A stretch of DNA of 64,000 nt from Bacteroidota bacterium (GCA_018266575.1 JAFEAE010000001.1:62001-126000), one strand, 5' to 3'. Shown: positions 18,575 through 25,900, numbered from the stretch's first letter. The notes: generated by a model not told the origin, from the sequence alone. Program-made: numbers and translations.

Positions 18575-19336
18575 TTAATTTGCGTAGATGTATTTTTTGA
18601 TAATTATTTCTCCGTCATCGATTGTGTCTGTTTCCTGCGTAACCCTTCCACTACTGTCGAATGTATAGGAGAATGTAACGCTTTCCTGCAAGTTGCCGAA
18701 AGCATCCTTTACGGTTTTTGAAGCTTGTAGATATTTTGAGATAATTGGTAAATAAACAGGTCCAAGGTTAAGGGTAAGTGGCATGTCTGTATAGGTAACG
18801 GTAGTTAAGGTATTGATATTTCCCATGCCATCCGAGTTTACATCTTTTATTACGTTACCGTTATTATCATAGGTATAATCGTCCTGTGCTTCAATCTGTG
18901 AGCCGGAAACTTTTGAATAATTATATTCTTTGAGTGTAACAAGTTGTGTTCCGCTGTAAATGTATTTTTCCGTAGTAGAGTCGTTGGTATCATTGTACTG
19001 AAAACTGCTGTCTACCAATGAAGAGCTATTGATGTAATCAATTTCATGAATGGAAGGTTGTCCGTTTTCCAGCACATCAACAGTAAAACTGTTGCTTGAA
19101 TAGGTGTATAATGTAGAGACTAACGGAGACGAAAGCCCGGTTATACGGTTATTTCCATCATACGAAACGGCAAAGGTATCTACGAGCCCGAGTGAAGACT
19201 GGCTTGCATCTTCGATATAAGTTTTCAATTTGTATTTTGAATCGGTTCCTGTTCCGTTGTTGCTGTTGCTTTTTTTGCAGGCAGTAAGAAGAAGAAATAA
19301 TACAGTAGCTACTACGATCAGAAATTTGCTTTTCAT
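18575..19336 (-). CDS. lipoprotein of unknown function with YD-like repeats
   Basis: 253 residues with a lipoprotein signal, FLLLTACKKS, where Cys is the acylation site. The mature part is low in complexity and rich in Ser, Thr, Tyr and Asp, with repeated YTYDNNGNV / YSNSF / YTFDSSGRV units reminiscent of the YD/RHS-type strand repeats in Bacteroidota DUF4595-like lipoproteins. Probably anchored at the cell surface or inner leaflet of the outer membrane. Monocistronic. Confidence 0.7.
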   Translation of the reverse strand: MKSKFLIVVATVLFLLLTACKKSNSNNGTGTDSKYKLKTYIEDASQSSLGLVDTFAVSYDGNNRITGLSSPLVSTLYTYSSNSFTVDVLENGQPSIHEIDYINSSSLVDSSFQYNDTNDSTTEKYIYSGTQLVTLKEYNYSKVSGSQIEAQDDYTYDNNGNVIKDVNSDGMGNINTLTTVTYTDMPLTLNLGPVYLPIISKYLQASKTVKDAFGNLQESVTFSYTFDSSGRVTQETDTIDDGEIIIKKYIYAN

Positions 19337-19536
19337 GGATTAAAGTTTAATAAACGTAAATATAAAACATGATTTTTAGTTTTCAAATAGCAAGGGTTTT
19401 ATATGATGATTTAAAATTTTCACATGAAGGCGGCGGGATCGAGGAGAAAAATATTTATTATACACATTTGTGTACCCTTGTTTCTGCAAGAAATAAAAAA
19501 AACATTTTGTCGTACATTGACTGAAAATTTTTCTGC

Positions 19537-20271
19537 ATGAAATTTCTGTCTGTACTATGCTTTTATTTTTTAGTAAGCAGTAATTATGTATTTGCAAAGC
19601 TTACACAAGTAATCGATACCGATACTCCATTGCTTGTTCATAAATGCAATGACTTTTCTGTTAATGGAAAAGGTGACAATGCAGAATGGGAAAAATCTCC
19701 CTGGATAGCACTGAACAAAATTGACAGTAATGGAAAAGCGTATGAAAGCAAATTCAAAATTTTATATTCATCAACAGGGATTTATGTATTGTTCAGCGGG
19801 CAGGATGATAAGATCACTTCGCGATTTGAAAATGACTTTGACAGCCTTTTTAAAGCTGATGTATTTGAAGTTTTTTTTCACCCGGAAATTTCAGAACCTA
19901 TATATCTGGAATATGAAGTAAGCCCGTTAAATAAAGAACTGATTTTTTTGATCGTCAATCGAGGAGGCAAACTCGGAGGATGGATGCCCTGGCATTATTA
20001 TGAAGGCAATAAAAGAACGATCAAAAACGTAGTAGTATCCGGCGGCGAAATGAAAAATGGTGCGGCAATTAAATCGTGGACTGCCGAAATATTTTTTCCG
20101 TATTCACTTTTATACCCTTTGCTAAATGTGCCACCGGTAAGCGGCGCAAGATGGCATGCGAATTTTTGCCGGTTGGATTATGATAGCGGCCGAATGGTGA
20201 AATGGGCATGGTCGCCAATAAAAACTTCTTTTCACGAGATTAAGAATTATTTGTCGTTAGTGTTTGAGTAA
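19537..20271 (+). CDS. secreted carbohydrate-binding family 9-like protein
   Basis: 244 residues with a signal peptide (MKFLSVLCFYFLVSSNYVFA). The mature domain fits the CBM9-like fold: VNGKGDNAEWEKSPW near 45, then YSSTGIYVLFSGQDDKI, DVFEVFFHPE, YLEYEVSPLNKELIF and a C-terminal ARWHANFCRLD. Bacteroidota homologues are often encoded near sugar-scavenging genes, but here the neighbours give no substrate hint. Ligand-binding tryptophans are plausible (WMPWHYY, WAWSP) but not proven. Confidence 0.75.
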   Translation: MKFLSVLCFYFLVSSNYVFAKLTQVIDTDTPLLVHKCNDFSVNGKGDNAEWEKSPWIALNKIDSNGKAYESKFKILYSSTGIYVLFSGQDDKITSRFENDFDSLFKADVFEVFFHPEISEPIYLEYEVSPLNKELIFLIVNRGGKLGGWMPWHYYEGNKRTIKNVVVSGGEMKNGAAIKSWTAEIFFPYSLLYPLLNVPPVSGARWHANFCRLDYDSGRMVKWAWSPIKTSFHEIKNYLSLVFE

Positions 20272-20330
20272 TGAATACTTTTTGTGCAATTTGAAACTAA
20301 AGAATGCCTTAAAAAAATTAAGAAGCTACA

Positions 20331-20437
20331 CGTCATTACTGTGTATGCGGGAACCTGGATTTACTATTGTATGAATTTTTATTTACGGCTGCATTCTAAA
20401 TAATCAAAAGCAGATTCCCGCATACGCGGGGATGACG
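20331..20437. repeat. 107-bp palindrome-ended repeat of the GTCAT class
   Basis: CGTCATTACTGTGTATGCGGG at the left pairs imperfectly with CCCGCATACGCGGGGATGACG at the right. It resembles the intergenic GTCAT...ATGAC elements common in Bacteroidota. No ORF inside. Confidence 0.6.
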
Positions 20438-20475
20438 TCGAGAGTGATTATAAATTATTTGCTGACTTATTTTTA

Positions 20476-20506
20476 ATCATCCAATGGCTCGCAGCTACCG
20501 GATGAT
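20476..20506. repeat. 31-bp hairpin repeat, copy 2
   Basis: ATCATCC / GGATGAT arms; same length as, and 25 of 31 bases identical to, the hairpin at 7016-7046. It ends two bases before the stop codon of the small gene at 20509. Confidence 0.5.
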
Positions 20507-20508
20507 TT

Positions 20509-20772
20509 TTATTCCGCTTTTATTTTCTCCGGACTGATTTCGTAAAAATCACCGGCAATGCCAATGAACCTCCTGTATACATGATATTTTCCATCGGCAC
20601 TCACAGCAAATCCGGAATTCTGTTTATAGATAGAAAAGATGAAATAATTGTTAGTGAGTTTTCCTTCTACATGATCGAACATCCTGTATGGATACCTTCC
20701 GGGATTGGTAATACCAAGTATTGCGATGATCATGATAAGGGATACTGCAATTATTGTCGGGATTTTTTTCAT
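20509..20772 (-). CDS. 87-residue membrane-anchored protein of unknown function
   Basis: MKKIPTIIAVSLIMIIAILG is a signal anchor or signal peptide; the rest (FDHVEGKLTNNYFIFSIYKQ, YHVYRRFIGIAGDFYEI) is a short beta-rich exported domain. No family recognised. Alone on its strand, with a long hairpin at 20831-20884 upstream. Confidence 0.55.
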   Translation of the reverse strand: MKKIPTIIAVSLIMIIAILGITNPGRYPYRMFDHVEGKLTNNYFIFSIYKQNSGFAVSADGKYHVYRRFIGIAGDFYEISPEKIKAE

Positions 20773-20830
20773 TACATGCGCTTATTACTATTCTTCAAAA
20801 TTGAGCAACTCAATTTGAATTGAAATTTCT

Positions 20831-20884
20831 GTGTTTCAGCGCTTCAGTGGCAACTGCTATTGCCGCTGAAACACTGAAGATCTG
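20831..20884. repeat. long intergenic hairpin
   Basis: GTGTTTCAGCG (20831-20841) pairs perfectly over 11 bp with CGCTGAAACAC (20874-20884), and the spacer contains a second nested stem GGCAA / TTGCC. Not followed by a T-run. It lies between two divergent small genes. The rest of the 20773-21068 gap shows no gene. Confidence 0.55.
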
Positions 20885-21068
20885 AAACTGAGATGTTATC
20901 GAAAAATAGTTTAATTTTTTTTAAACAGGGAAAAGTTGCTATCATGCTGATCTTCACCTGTAATGTAAAAATTAATCAGCTATTCGGTTGTAATCTTTTT
21001 CCAAACAACGGAATTGGCATGTGCATTGCAGAAATATTATAAAATTGATCACCCTTAATACCGTTACC

Positions 21069-21446
21069 ATGAGCAGGTTTTTATTTTTTGTTCTTTTTCT
21101 CTTTATTACTTCAACCGTTTCAGCACAGGTTATCGGGCGAGTGGTTAAAAAAACAAAAGAGTTTTATGTACCATCCGACCTGAAAATTGAATACCGCGTT
21201 TTCGGTTATGAAATGCCAAATACTTCATCGCAGAAAATGATCTGTTTCTCGTCTTATCGCGGGGATGTGAACGACAATTACAACAAATGCCCGCTCGGTT
21301 CTTATTACGATACCGGAAGAATGCACCCCGGCGATAAGATATCTTTTATTAAAGAAGTGAATGGTTTTGGAAGAATGTTGTATGTGTCTTACAAAGGAAA
21401 GAAATCTATTTTCTATTTACCAAAAAACAGTTACCAGGTAAAATAG
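21069..21446 (+). CDS. small exported protein of unknown function
   Basis: 125 residues from the ATG at 21069 (MSRFLFFVLFLFITSTVSAQ, a clean signal peptide; an upstream in-frame ATG would add 16 residues in front). The mature part is basic and beta-rich with two Cys and a GDKISFIKEVNGFGRMLYVS stretch. No family recognised. Monocistronic; a GTCAT hairpin follows at 21491. Confidence 0.6.
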   Translation: MSRFLFFVLFLFITSTVSAQVIGRVVKKTKEFYVPSDLKIEYRVFGYEMPNTSSQKMICFSSYRGDVNDNYNKCPLGSYYDTGRMHPGDKISFIKEVNGFGRMLYVSYKGKKSIFYLPKNSYQVK

Positions 21447-21490
21447 CAGGTTGTCGTCAAAGCATAAGTTTAATTTTCGCTTCGAGACTT

Positions 21491-21541
21491 GTCATGCCGG
21501 GGTACGGGGCATCTTTGAGATTCCTCCTTCATCGGAATGAC
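21491..21541. repeat. 51-bp GTCAT hairpin element
   Basis: GTCATGCCGGGGTACGGGGC at the left and CATCGGAATGAC at the right form an imperfect hairpin between two genes on the same strand; member of the same broad class as 20331-20437. Confidence 0.5.
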
Positions 21542-21618
21542 AAATCTCTGGATATAAAATAAGTTTTTCCCCAAATTTATTTTTTTTCGTAACTTCTGCA
21601 TAACCAAAACAACTTGTC

Positions 21619-22050
21619 ATGTACAACGAAATCAGCCAGAAACTGCTGGAACATTTCTATGAAATTGTTCCCGGCAGGGAATCCTTTGCGCAGCTCTCCA
21701 GGGCCGTTTTTCCTAATGAAAATAACCCGCCGCTGAATGAGTTGCTGAAAGATTTTCTCAGCAAGGGATACATTTACAAATGGGAAAATGATCCCGAAGA
21801 ACAATCTGATGAATTTGGTATGACGCCGCAGGGAATTTTGTATTATGATGGGCACGTTGGCGAAATGACCGCTGCTGTTGCGGTTGCTGCTCCGGTTCAA
21901 ATGCCGGTTGCGGAACCTGTTGCTGTTTCTCCTGTTGTTAGTGACGAAAATTCCGGGCAAACCTTCTCTCTGAAAGCTGTAATACCGATCATCCTGCTGA
22001 TTGCTTTTGCAATAGGGTTGGTATGGTATATCATGCACACAAAAGCTTAA
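21619..22050 (+). CDS. tail-anchored protein with winged-helix-like N-terminus
   Basis: 143 residues. The first 80 (FYEIVPGRESFAQLSRAVF, LKDFLSKGYIYKWENDPEE, GMTPQGILYYDGH) look like a small winged-helix fold. A valine/alanine/proline-rich linker (about 85-110) follows, then one C-terminal transmembrane helix (AVIPIILLIAFAIGLVWYIM). No signal peptide, so a tail-anchored topology with the globular domain in the cytoplasm is likely. Function unknown. Confidence 0.55.
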   Translation: MYNEISQKLLEHFYEIVPGRESFAQLSRAVFPNENNPPLNELLKDFLSKGYIYKWENDPEEQSDEFGMTPQGILYYDGHVGEMTAAVAVAAPVQMPVAEPVAVSPVVSDENSGQTFSLKAVIPIILLIAFAIGLVWYIMHTKA

Positions 22051-22189
22051 CCTCTTAATTTATTTTACAAGATTGTACTAACGGAAATGCTTATGCGCTT
22101 TTCCGGGTAGGTAACTTATTCTGTACTTTAACGGTAAACTAAAACGAACGATTGTTGCGTTCTTCACAAACAGCATTGAAATTCGTGTT

Positions 22190-22600
22190 TCAATTCGTGG
22201 GTTGATTTGTTTTGTACACTTTGTACAACAAACAGGAAATAATAATGCTGCCCGCGTAAATCCCCACAATGCCAGCGGCATCCCGGAAAACATCGAAGCC
22301 AAAAAGCACCAGCAAGGTTGCCAGTTCAAGTAGTATGGAGCTGGAAGCATAAACCAATTTCACCGTTTGTTTAGCAGGCATTTTTTTAACCAGCAGGAAA
22401 TAGACAATAAGGCTGACCAAAAATGCAGGAAGTGAAAAGAGCAGCCCATAAGCCATGAACGCAAAAATGAGATTGATGTCTGAGGGTTTATTGAAAAAGC
22501 CGCTTTTTGTAAATATACCTGCAAGGAGTGTTAACAACGGGGCAACAAGCACAACACTTGTGAGCCATACGAGCAAAGGAAATATTTTATTGGCCTTCAT
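22190..22600 (-). CDS. four-helix integral membrane protein of unknown function
   Basis: 136 residues with four predicted membrane helices (LLVWLTSVVLVAPLLTLLAG, FAFMAYGLLFSLPAFLVSLI, VYASSSILLELATLLVLFGF, IVGIYAGSIIISCLLYKVY). No recognised family or catalytic motif. It borders the RAYT/REP region. Confidence 0.55.
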   Translation of the reverse strand: MKANKIFPLLVWLTSVVLVAPLLTLLAGIFTKSGFFNKPSDINLIFAFMAYGLLFSLPAFLVSLIVYFLLVKKMPAKQTVKLVYASSSILLELATLLVLFGFDVFRDAAGIVGIYAGSIIISCLLYKVYKTNQPTN

Positions 22601-22682
22601 GTATGTTTAAATGAATTTGAAGTAAACGATTTAGCGGCGCACTTAACAATGATTTTTGAAGATAAGCAGATTATTTGAGCTT

Positions 22683-22740
22683 CAATCAGGTGCAAGCGTC
22701 CTCAATCAGGCGCAAGCGTCCGCTTGTGCTAAGTCGGGCC
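22683..22740. repeat. REP units left of the RAYT gene
   Basis: Two REP-type units in tandem: a partial one (CAATCAGGTGCAAGCGTCC) and a full hairpin with arms GGCGCAAGCG and CGCTTGTGCT. The same sequence followed by an AAGTCGGG-like tail begins the gene-less elements at 25287 and 25547. Confidence 0.8.
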
Positions 22741-22817
22741 GCTTCTATTTTTAGCTTTTCTATTTTTTGGGTGGGATTTCGTAATAGCGGGCGATTGTGT
22801 CATTTCATCAATGACAA

Positions 22818-22839
22818 GGCGCAAGCGTCCGCTTGTGCC
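22818..22839. repeat. REP unit 46 bases before the RAYT gene
   Basis: Complete 22-bp hairpin, arms GGCGCAAGCG / CGCTTGTGCC, identical to the other REP units of the window. It lies just before the transposase start. Confidence 0.8.
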
Positions 22840-22884
22840 GGCGCAATAGAAGTTATAAATCTTTGCATTTTGGTAAATTGCCAG

Positions 22885-23433
22885 ATGAGCAGGAAGTATA
22901 AATTTGGCGATAGCGATAAACTTTATTTCATAAGTTTTTCAGTGGTACATTGGATAGATGTATTTATACGGGAGGAATACAAACAAATTGTTGTTGAAAG
23001 CTGGAAATATTGCCAGGCAAATAAGGGGCTGGAAATCTATTCGTGGGTGATCATGCCGAGTCATATACACATGATAATAGGCAGCAACAAAAACAAACCG
23101 GAAGATATTGTCAGGGATATGAAAAGTTATACTTCTTCTCAATTAAGAAAAGCAATAACAGAACATGCCGGTGAGAGCAGAAAGGAATGGATGGTATGGA
23201 TGATGGAAAGAGCAGGCAAAAAGAATAACAATAACAACGACTGGCAATTTTGGCAACAGCATAACATGCCATTGCAGGTATTCGATAGCAATATGTTTTA
23301 TCAGAAATCAGAATATATCCATCGTAACCCGGTTGTTGCAGGTTTTGTAGAGCATGAAGAAGACTGGCTCTATAGCAGTGCAAGGGATTTTCATGGAAAG
23401 AAAGGATTGGTAGAACTTAATTACATCGTGTAG
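22885..23433 (+). CDS. REP-associated tyrosine transposase (RAYT, IS200/Y1 family)
   Basis: 182 residues from the ATG at 22885; the open frame extends upstream through the REP units, which is unlikely to be coding. The Y1-transposase signature is present: the HUH pair in SHIHMIIG (residues about 58-65) and the tyrosine in YQKSEYIHRNPVVAGFV near 145. RAYTs nick single-stranded REP hairpins and are thought to spread them. Intact REP hairpins flank the gene on both sides. The protein is complete and may be active. Confidence 0.92.
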   Translation: MSRKYKFGDSDKLYFISFSVVHWIDVFIREEYKQIVVESWKYCQANKGLEIYSWVIMPSHIHMIIGSNKNKPEDIVRDMKSYTSSQLRKAITEHAGESRKEWMVWMMERAGKKNNNNNDWQFWQQHNMPLQVFDSNMFYQKSEYIHRNPVVAGFVEHEEDWLYSSARDFHGKKGLVELNYIV

Positions 23434-23441
23434 GCATCTGT

Positions 23442-23507
23442 GTTATACTTTATGTGTACCGGCACAAGCGGACGCTTGCGCCTGGATGCTAAGAAAATGG
23501 ATGCTTG
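23442..23507. repeat. right-end REP of the RAYT locus
   Basis: TTATACTTTATGTGTACC followed by an inverted 22-bp REP hairpin (23461-23482) and a half unit GGATGCTTGCGCG. This whole right flank recurs in the elements at 25287-25404 and 25547-25667. Its outer end supplies the final codons of a truncated DUF2321 gene. Confidence 0.8.
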
Positions 23508-23680
23508 CGCGAAATAGGGGTTCCTTTTATTTTGCTTCCACACTTCAGGCAGCTATTTATCATTTCATCTCCACATTTAGAGCAAAACTTTTCAGGGATA
23601 TCGTCGCTACCATATTCGGGAGTAACAAGATGCCCATTCTTGCAAATTAAAACCGTTCCGTTTGAAAGATTGTCCATCAT
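23489..23680 (-). pseudogene. DUF2321-like zinc-ribbon gene truncated by the RAYT element
   Basis: 63 residues. The start ICKNGHLVTPEYG and EKFCSKCGDEMINSCLKCGS give two CxxC zinc knuckles typical of the DUF2321 N-terminus. After KIKGTPI the reading frame runs into the right end of the RAYT/REP element, which encodes SRKHPFS and the stop. Full DUF2321 proteins are two to three times longer, so this is most simply a gene cut by element insertion. It could still be expressed as a stand-alone zinc ribbon. Confidence 0.6.
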
Positions 23681-23722
23681 TCAAAATGTTTAGTCATTGT
23701 TAAGGTTAAATAGAGTAATAGA

Positions 23723-24400
23723 TTAAAAAAGATTTTTCCAATTTTCAATAACAAATGAAAAAGCGATAGACACACTACCAAAAACATAAGCCCAAAAAAA
23801 ATAACCCAAATAATTATCAATTGTAGCATTTAATTTTTCCTGATACGTTAGGAAATAATGCATTCTATCCGTGCCTATAGTATTTATTTCTTGCAAGCAA
23901 GTTCCCATTATTCCGAAAAGGTCAGGTACATCGAAAGAGTTTGATAATCGATATGAGGTGTTGCTTAAATCATGATAACGTTGTGTGTCGGCAACGTAAT
24001 CTTCCATTGTATATTTTAGATTACATTCCTTATATAGATCGGCTGTTTCCCGAAGTTGCATTAACGAACTCATGTTACAATCAGCGACGCTATGCAAAAT
24101 GACATGGTTAATGTTGGAATCTTTTATTACAGGCCCATTAATAATAGTATAAAGATTTAAAAATTTTACAGTTTGCACATCAGTTTGTGTGGCTTTATTA
24201 TTATGGATTAAGAATGTTTCTTCATAATTCAGTTTTTCATTTTGTAATTGCATGCCCTGTATTACCTTATGCTCCCAAATCCAACAAGTAAAAAGAACTA
24301 TTAATCCAATTGCTCTCGACCAAACAGCGACTTTTTTGGGGTTACTTTTGCACCAATTATATTTTCTTTTAAACCAGGCTAATATTTTTTTGCTACTCAT
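23723..24400 (-). CDS. two-TM protein of unknown function
   Basis: 225 residues, basic N-terminus, one membrane helix near 27-43 (AIGLIVLFTCWIW), a long extracytoplasmic or cytoplasmic middle domain with several Cys, and a second helix near the C-terminus (YFFWAYVFGSVSIAFSFVI). No family recognised. Its codon and residue usage (Asn, Tyr, Ile rich) is more AT-biased than the housekeeping genes, in keeping with the accessory neighbourhood. Confidence 0.55.
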   Translation of the reverse strand: MSSKKILAWFKRKYNWCKSNPKKVAVWSRAIGLIVLFTCWIWEHKVIQGMQLQNEKLNYEETFLIHNNKATQTDVQTVKFLNLYTIINGPVIKDSNINHVILHSVADCNMSSLMQLRETADLYKECNLKYTMEDYVADTQRYHDLSNTSYRLSNSFDVPDLFGIMGTCLQEINTIGTDRMHYFLTYQEKLNATIDNYLGYFFWAYVFGSVSIAFSFVIENWKNLF

Positions 24401-24543
24401 AGTTTGTGTTTGTATGAAGATATTTTAAACCGAAAAATTAAATTATACATGCAATCATTTACTCGCTTTAAATGTGATTTTATTGTGTATAATAGTTATG
24501 CATAAAGTCAAAAGTAAAACTCAAATTATTTTACATTGACATA

Positions 24544-24981
24544 ATGAATGAAGATCAACAAAAGGAATATCTCTCAAATTATCTTACTCATTTGAATGAA
24601 GTGAGATTTGAAAGTCAAAAAACATTTGAAAAACAACTATCATTAATCGCATCGGGTGCGTTAGGCTTATCTCTTACGTTCGTTCACCAAATGATAGGTG
24701 ATGTAGAAAAAATAAAATTCAGTTGTTTTTTACTAACCGGATGGATGTTGCTTGTAGTAACTTTGCTTTTGAATCTAAGTTCTCATCGAGTTGCTGATGC
24801 TATTTTGAGAAAATCAATTTTCGATATCGAACAGTTTGTTTTTAGAAAAGTGAAGTATGATGAAAATAAACACGACAAAAGAAACAGACTAATCGCTTAT
24901 ATGAACAATGGAAGTTTGGCTACTTTGATAATTGGAATTTCGTTAATAATATTTTTTACATTCTTAAATCTACAAAAATGA
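24544..24981 (+). CDS. small membrane protein of unknown function (2-4 TM)
   Basis: 145 residues. A charged N-terminal helix (EDQQKEYLSNYLTHLNEVRF) leads into two adjacent membrane helices (LIASGALGLSLTFVHQMI; FSCFLLTGWMLLVVTLLLNL), a charged loop, and a C-terminal helix (LATLIIGISLIIFFTFLNL). The layout resembles small SLATT/2TM-type proteins found near defence genes, but no conserved motif proves that. It is translationally coupled (ATGA) to a 48-residue ORF. Confidence 0.55.
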   Translation: MNEDQQKEYLSNYLTHLNEVRFESQKTFEKQLSLIASGALGLSLTFVHQMIGDVEKIKFSCFLLTGWMLLVVTLLLNLSSHRVADAILRKSIFDIEQFVFRKVKYDENKHDKRNRLIAYMNNGSLATLIIGISLIIFFTFLNLQK

Positions 24982-25124
24982 AAGGCAAAATTATTTTACC
25001 TGTGAACACTCCTAAACTTGAAACGAAAGGTTACGTTCCTAACATTCAGTTGCCCATTGTGCAAGCACAAATAACTACCGTCGTATCTGCGCAAGCAACA
25101 AAAAATGTAAGTGATAAAAAATAA
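24978..25124 (+). CDS. 48-residue coupled micro-ORF
   Basis: MKGKIILPVNTPKLETKGYV starts a short, Pro/Thr/Val-rich, soluble-looking peptide whose ATG overlaps the stop of the membrane-protein gene (ATGA). No family recognised. The coupling, rather than composition, is the reason for calling it. Confidence 0.5.
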   Translation: MKGKIILPVNTPKLETKGYVPNIQLPIVQAQITTVVSAQATKNVSDKK

Positions 25125-25159
25125 CAACGAGGGTCAACTAAACGGGCAACTATATAAAT

Positions 25160-25201
25160 AAAAAAACCTGCTAACAATTTGATATTAAATTATTTAGCAG
25201 G
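25160..25201 (-). terminator. terminator downstream of the broken tRNA-Leu copy
   Basis: On the minus strand CCTGCTAA / TTAGCAGG arms with a long AT loop are followed by a run of seven T. It terminates the leftward tRNA cluster. Confidence 0.6.
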
Positions 25202-25211
25202 CTTGTTGAAG

Positions 25212-25286
25212 TACCCCAGACGGGAGTTGAACCCGTACAGCCGTTTCGGGCTACTGGATTTTAAGTCCAGCGCGTCTACCAGTTCC
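25212..25286 (-). pseudogene. truncated tRNA-Leu(UAA) copy
   Basis: Identical to the intact tRNA-Leu(UAA) at 25760-25846 from the 3' acceptor strand through the T, variable, anticodon and D regions, but the first dozen or so bases (5' acceptor strand and the start of the D arm) are missing and are replaced by the end of a REP element. It cannot form an acceptor stem. Confidence 0.9.
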
Positions 25287-25404
25287 CCCCATCAGGCGCA
25301 AGCGTCCGCTTGTGCCAAATCGGGTTATACTTTATGTGTACCGGCACAAGCGGACGCTTGCGCCTGGATACCGAGAAATTGGATGCTTGCGCGGAGTTGT
25401 GGGG
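25287..25404. repeat. gene-less RAYT/REP element, copy 1 (BIME-like)
   Basis: Starts CCCCATCAGGCGCAAGCG, contains two inverted REP hairpins (25295-25316 and 25343-25364) joined by AAATCGGGTTATACTTTATG, and ends GGATGCTTGCGCGGAG and TTGTGGGG. It equals the left and right flanks of the RAYT gene joined without the gene. It abuts the broken tRNA-Leu. Confidence 0.8.
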
Positions 25405-25463
25405 AATGACGGCAAAAGCTTGATTACTTCTACCTGAAAACTGGTTGAAGATTATAAACCAAA

Positions 25464-25518
25464 GCTCAATAGAATTCCTGCCGTACAAGTGAGTGACACA
25501 ACGATGCTTAATAGTAGT
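25464..25518 (-). repeat. 55-bp interspersed repeat, copy B (uninterrupted)
   Basis: Reverse complement aligns across its full 55 bp with 6937-7010 after removal of the 19-bp palindrome there. It is the empty-site version of that element. Confidence 0.7.
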
Positions 25519-25546
25519 ACTAAAGTTTGTTCCCAAAAACAAAAAA

Positions 25547-25667
25547 CCCCCCATCAGGCGCAAGCGTCCGCTTGTGCCAAATCGGGTTATACCTTATGTG
25601 TACCGGCACAATCGGACGCTTGCGCCTGGATGCTGAGAAATTGGATGCTTGTGCGGAGTTGTGGGGC
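25547..25667. repeat. gene-less RAYT/REP element, copy 2
   Basis: Nearly identical to 25287-25404 (differences include one base in the second hairpin, CAATCGG instead of CAAGCGG). REP hairpins at 25557-25578 and 25605-25626. Confidence 0.8.
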
Positions 25668-25685
25668 AAGTGCAAGGTTGCTTAA

Positions 25686-25709
25686 TAGTAGTTCGTCAAG
25701 CTCACTACA
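25686..25709. repeat. TAGTAGTTCGTCAAGCTCAC repeat, copy 1
   Basis: A short interspersed element with GTAGT / ACTAC ends. An almost identical copy lies at 38702-38724 beside another tRNA gene. Confidence 0.55.
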
Positions 25710-25710
25710 T

Positions 25711-25744
25711 AAAACAAAAAACGCCTTGCATTGCTGCAAAGCGT
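25711..25744 (-). terminator. terminator of tRNA-Leu(UAA)
   Basis: On the minus strand ACGCTTTGCA and TGCAAGGCGT form a hairpin followed by TTTTTTG, 16 bases after the tRNA 3' end. Confidence 0.65.
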
Positions 25745-25759
25745 AATTTTTAAAGCTCG

Positions 25760-25846
25760 TACCCCAGACGGGAGTTGAACCCGTACAGCCGTTTCGGGCT
25801 ACTGGATTTTAAGTCCAGCGCGTCTACCAGTTCCGCCACCAGGGTA
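25760..25846 (-). tRNA. tRNA-Leu(UAA)
   Basis: 87 bases, class II with a long variable arm. Acceptor strands TACCCTG / TGGGGTA pair with wobbles near the body; the T arm has GGGTTCAACTCCC; the anticodon loop CTTAAAA reads UAA. No encoded CCA. A truncated copy lies 474 bases downstream in the direction of transcription. Confidence 0.95.
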
Positions 25847-25856
25847 TCCTTTTTAA

Positions 25857-25889
25857 AAACCTATAAGATTTCTAAAACCTTATAGGTTT
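25857..25889. repeat. 11-bp inverted repeat between two tRNA genes
   Basis: AAACCTATAAG pairs with CTTATAGGTTT across an 11-base loop; simple hairpin, possibly a processing or terminator structure. Confidence 0.4.
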
Positions 25890-25900
25890 AAAGTTTTGAG

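Noticed and set aside
23111..23383. Reading frames opposite the RAYT gene and similar antisense frames over tamB, GH78, ppsA and others
   Set aside because: They lie wholly inside well-supported genes, show no domain and have odd composition; they are shadows.
25287..25667. CRISPR array
   Set aside because: Only two near-identical long units with internal hairpins, no unique spacers and no cas genes; they match the flanks of a RAYT gene.
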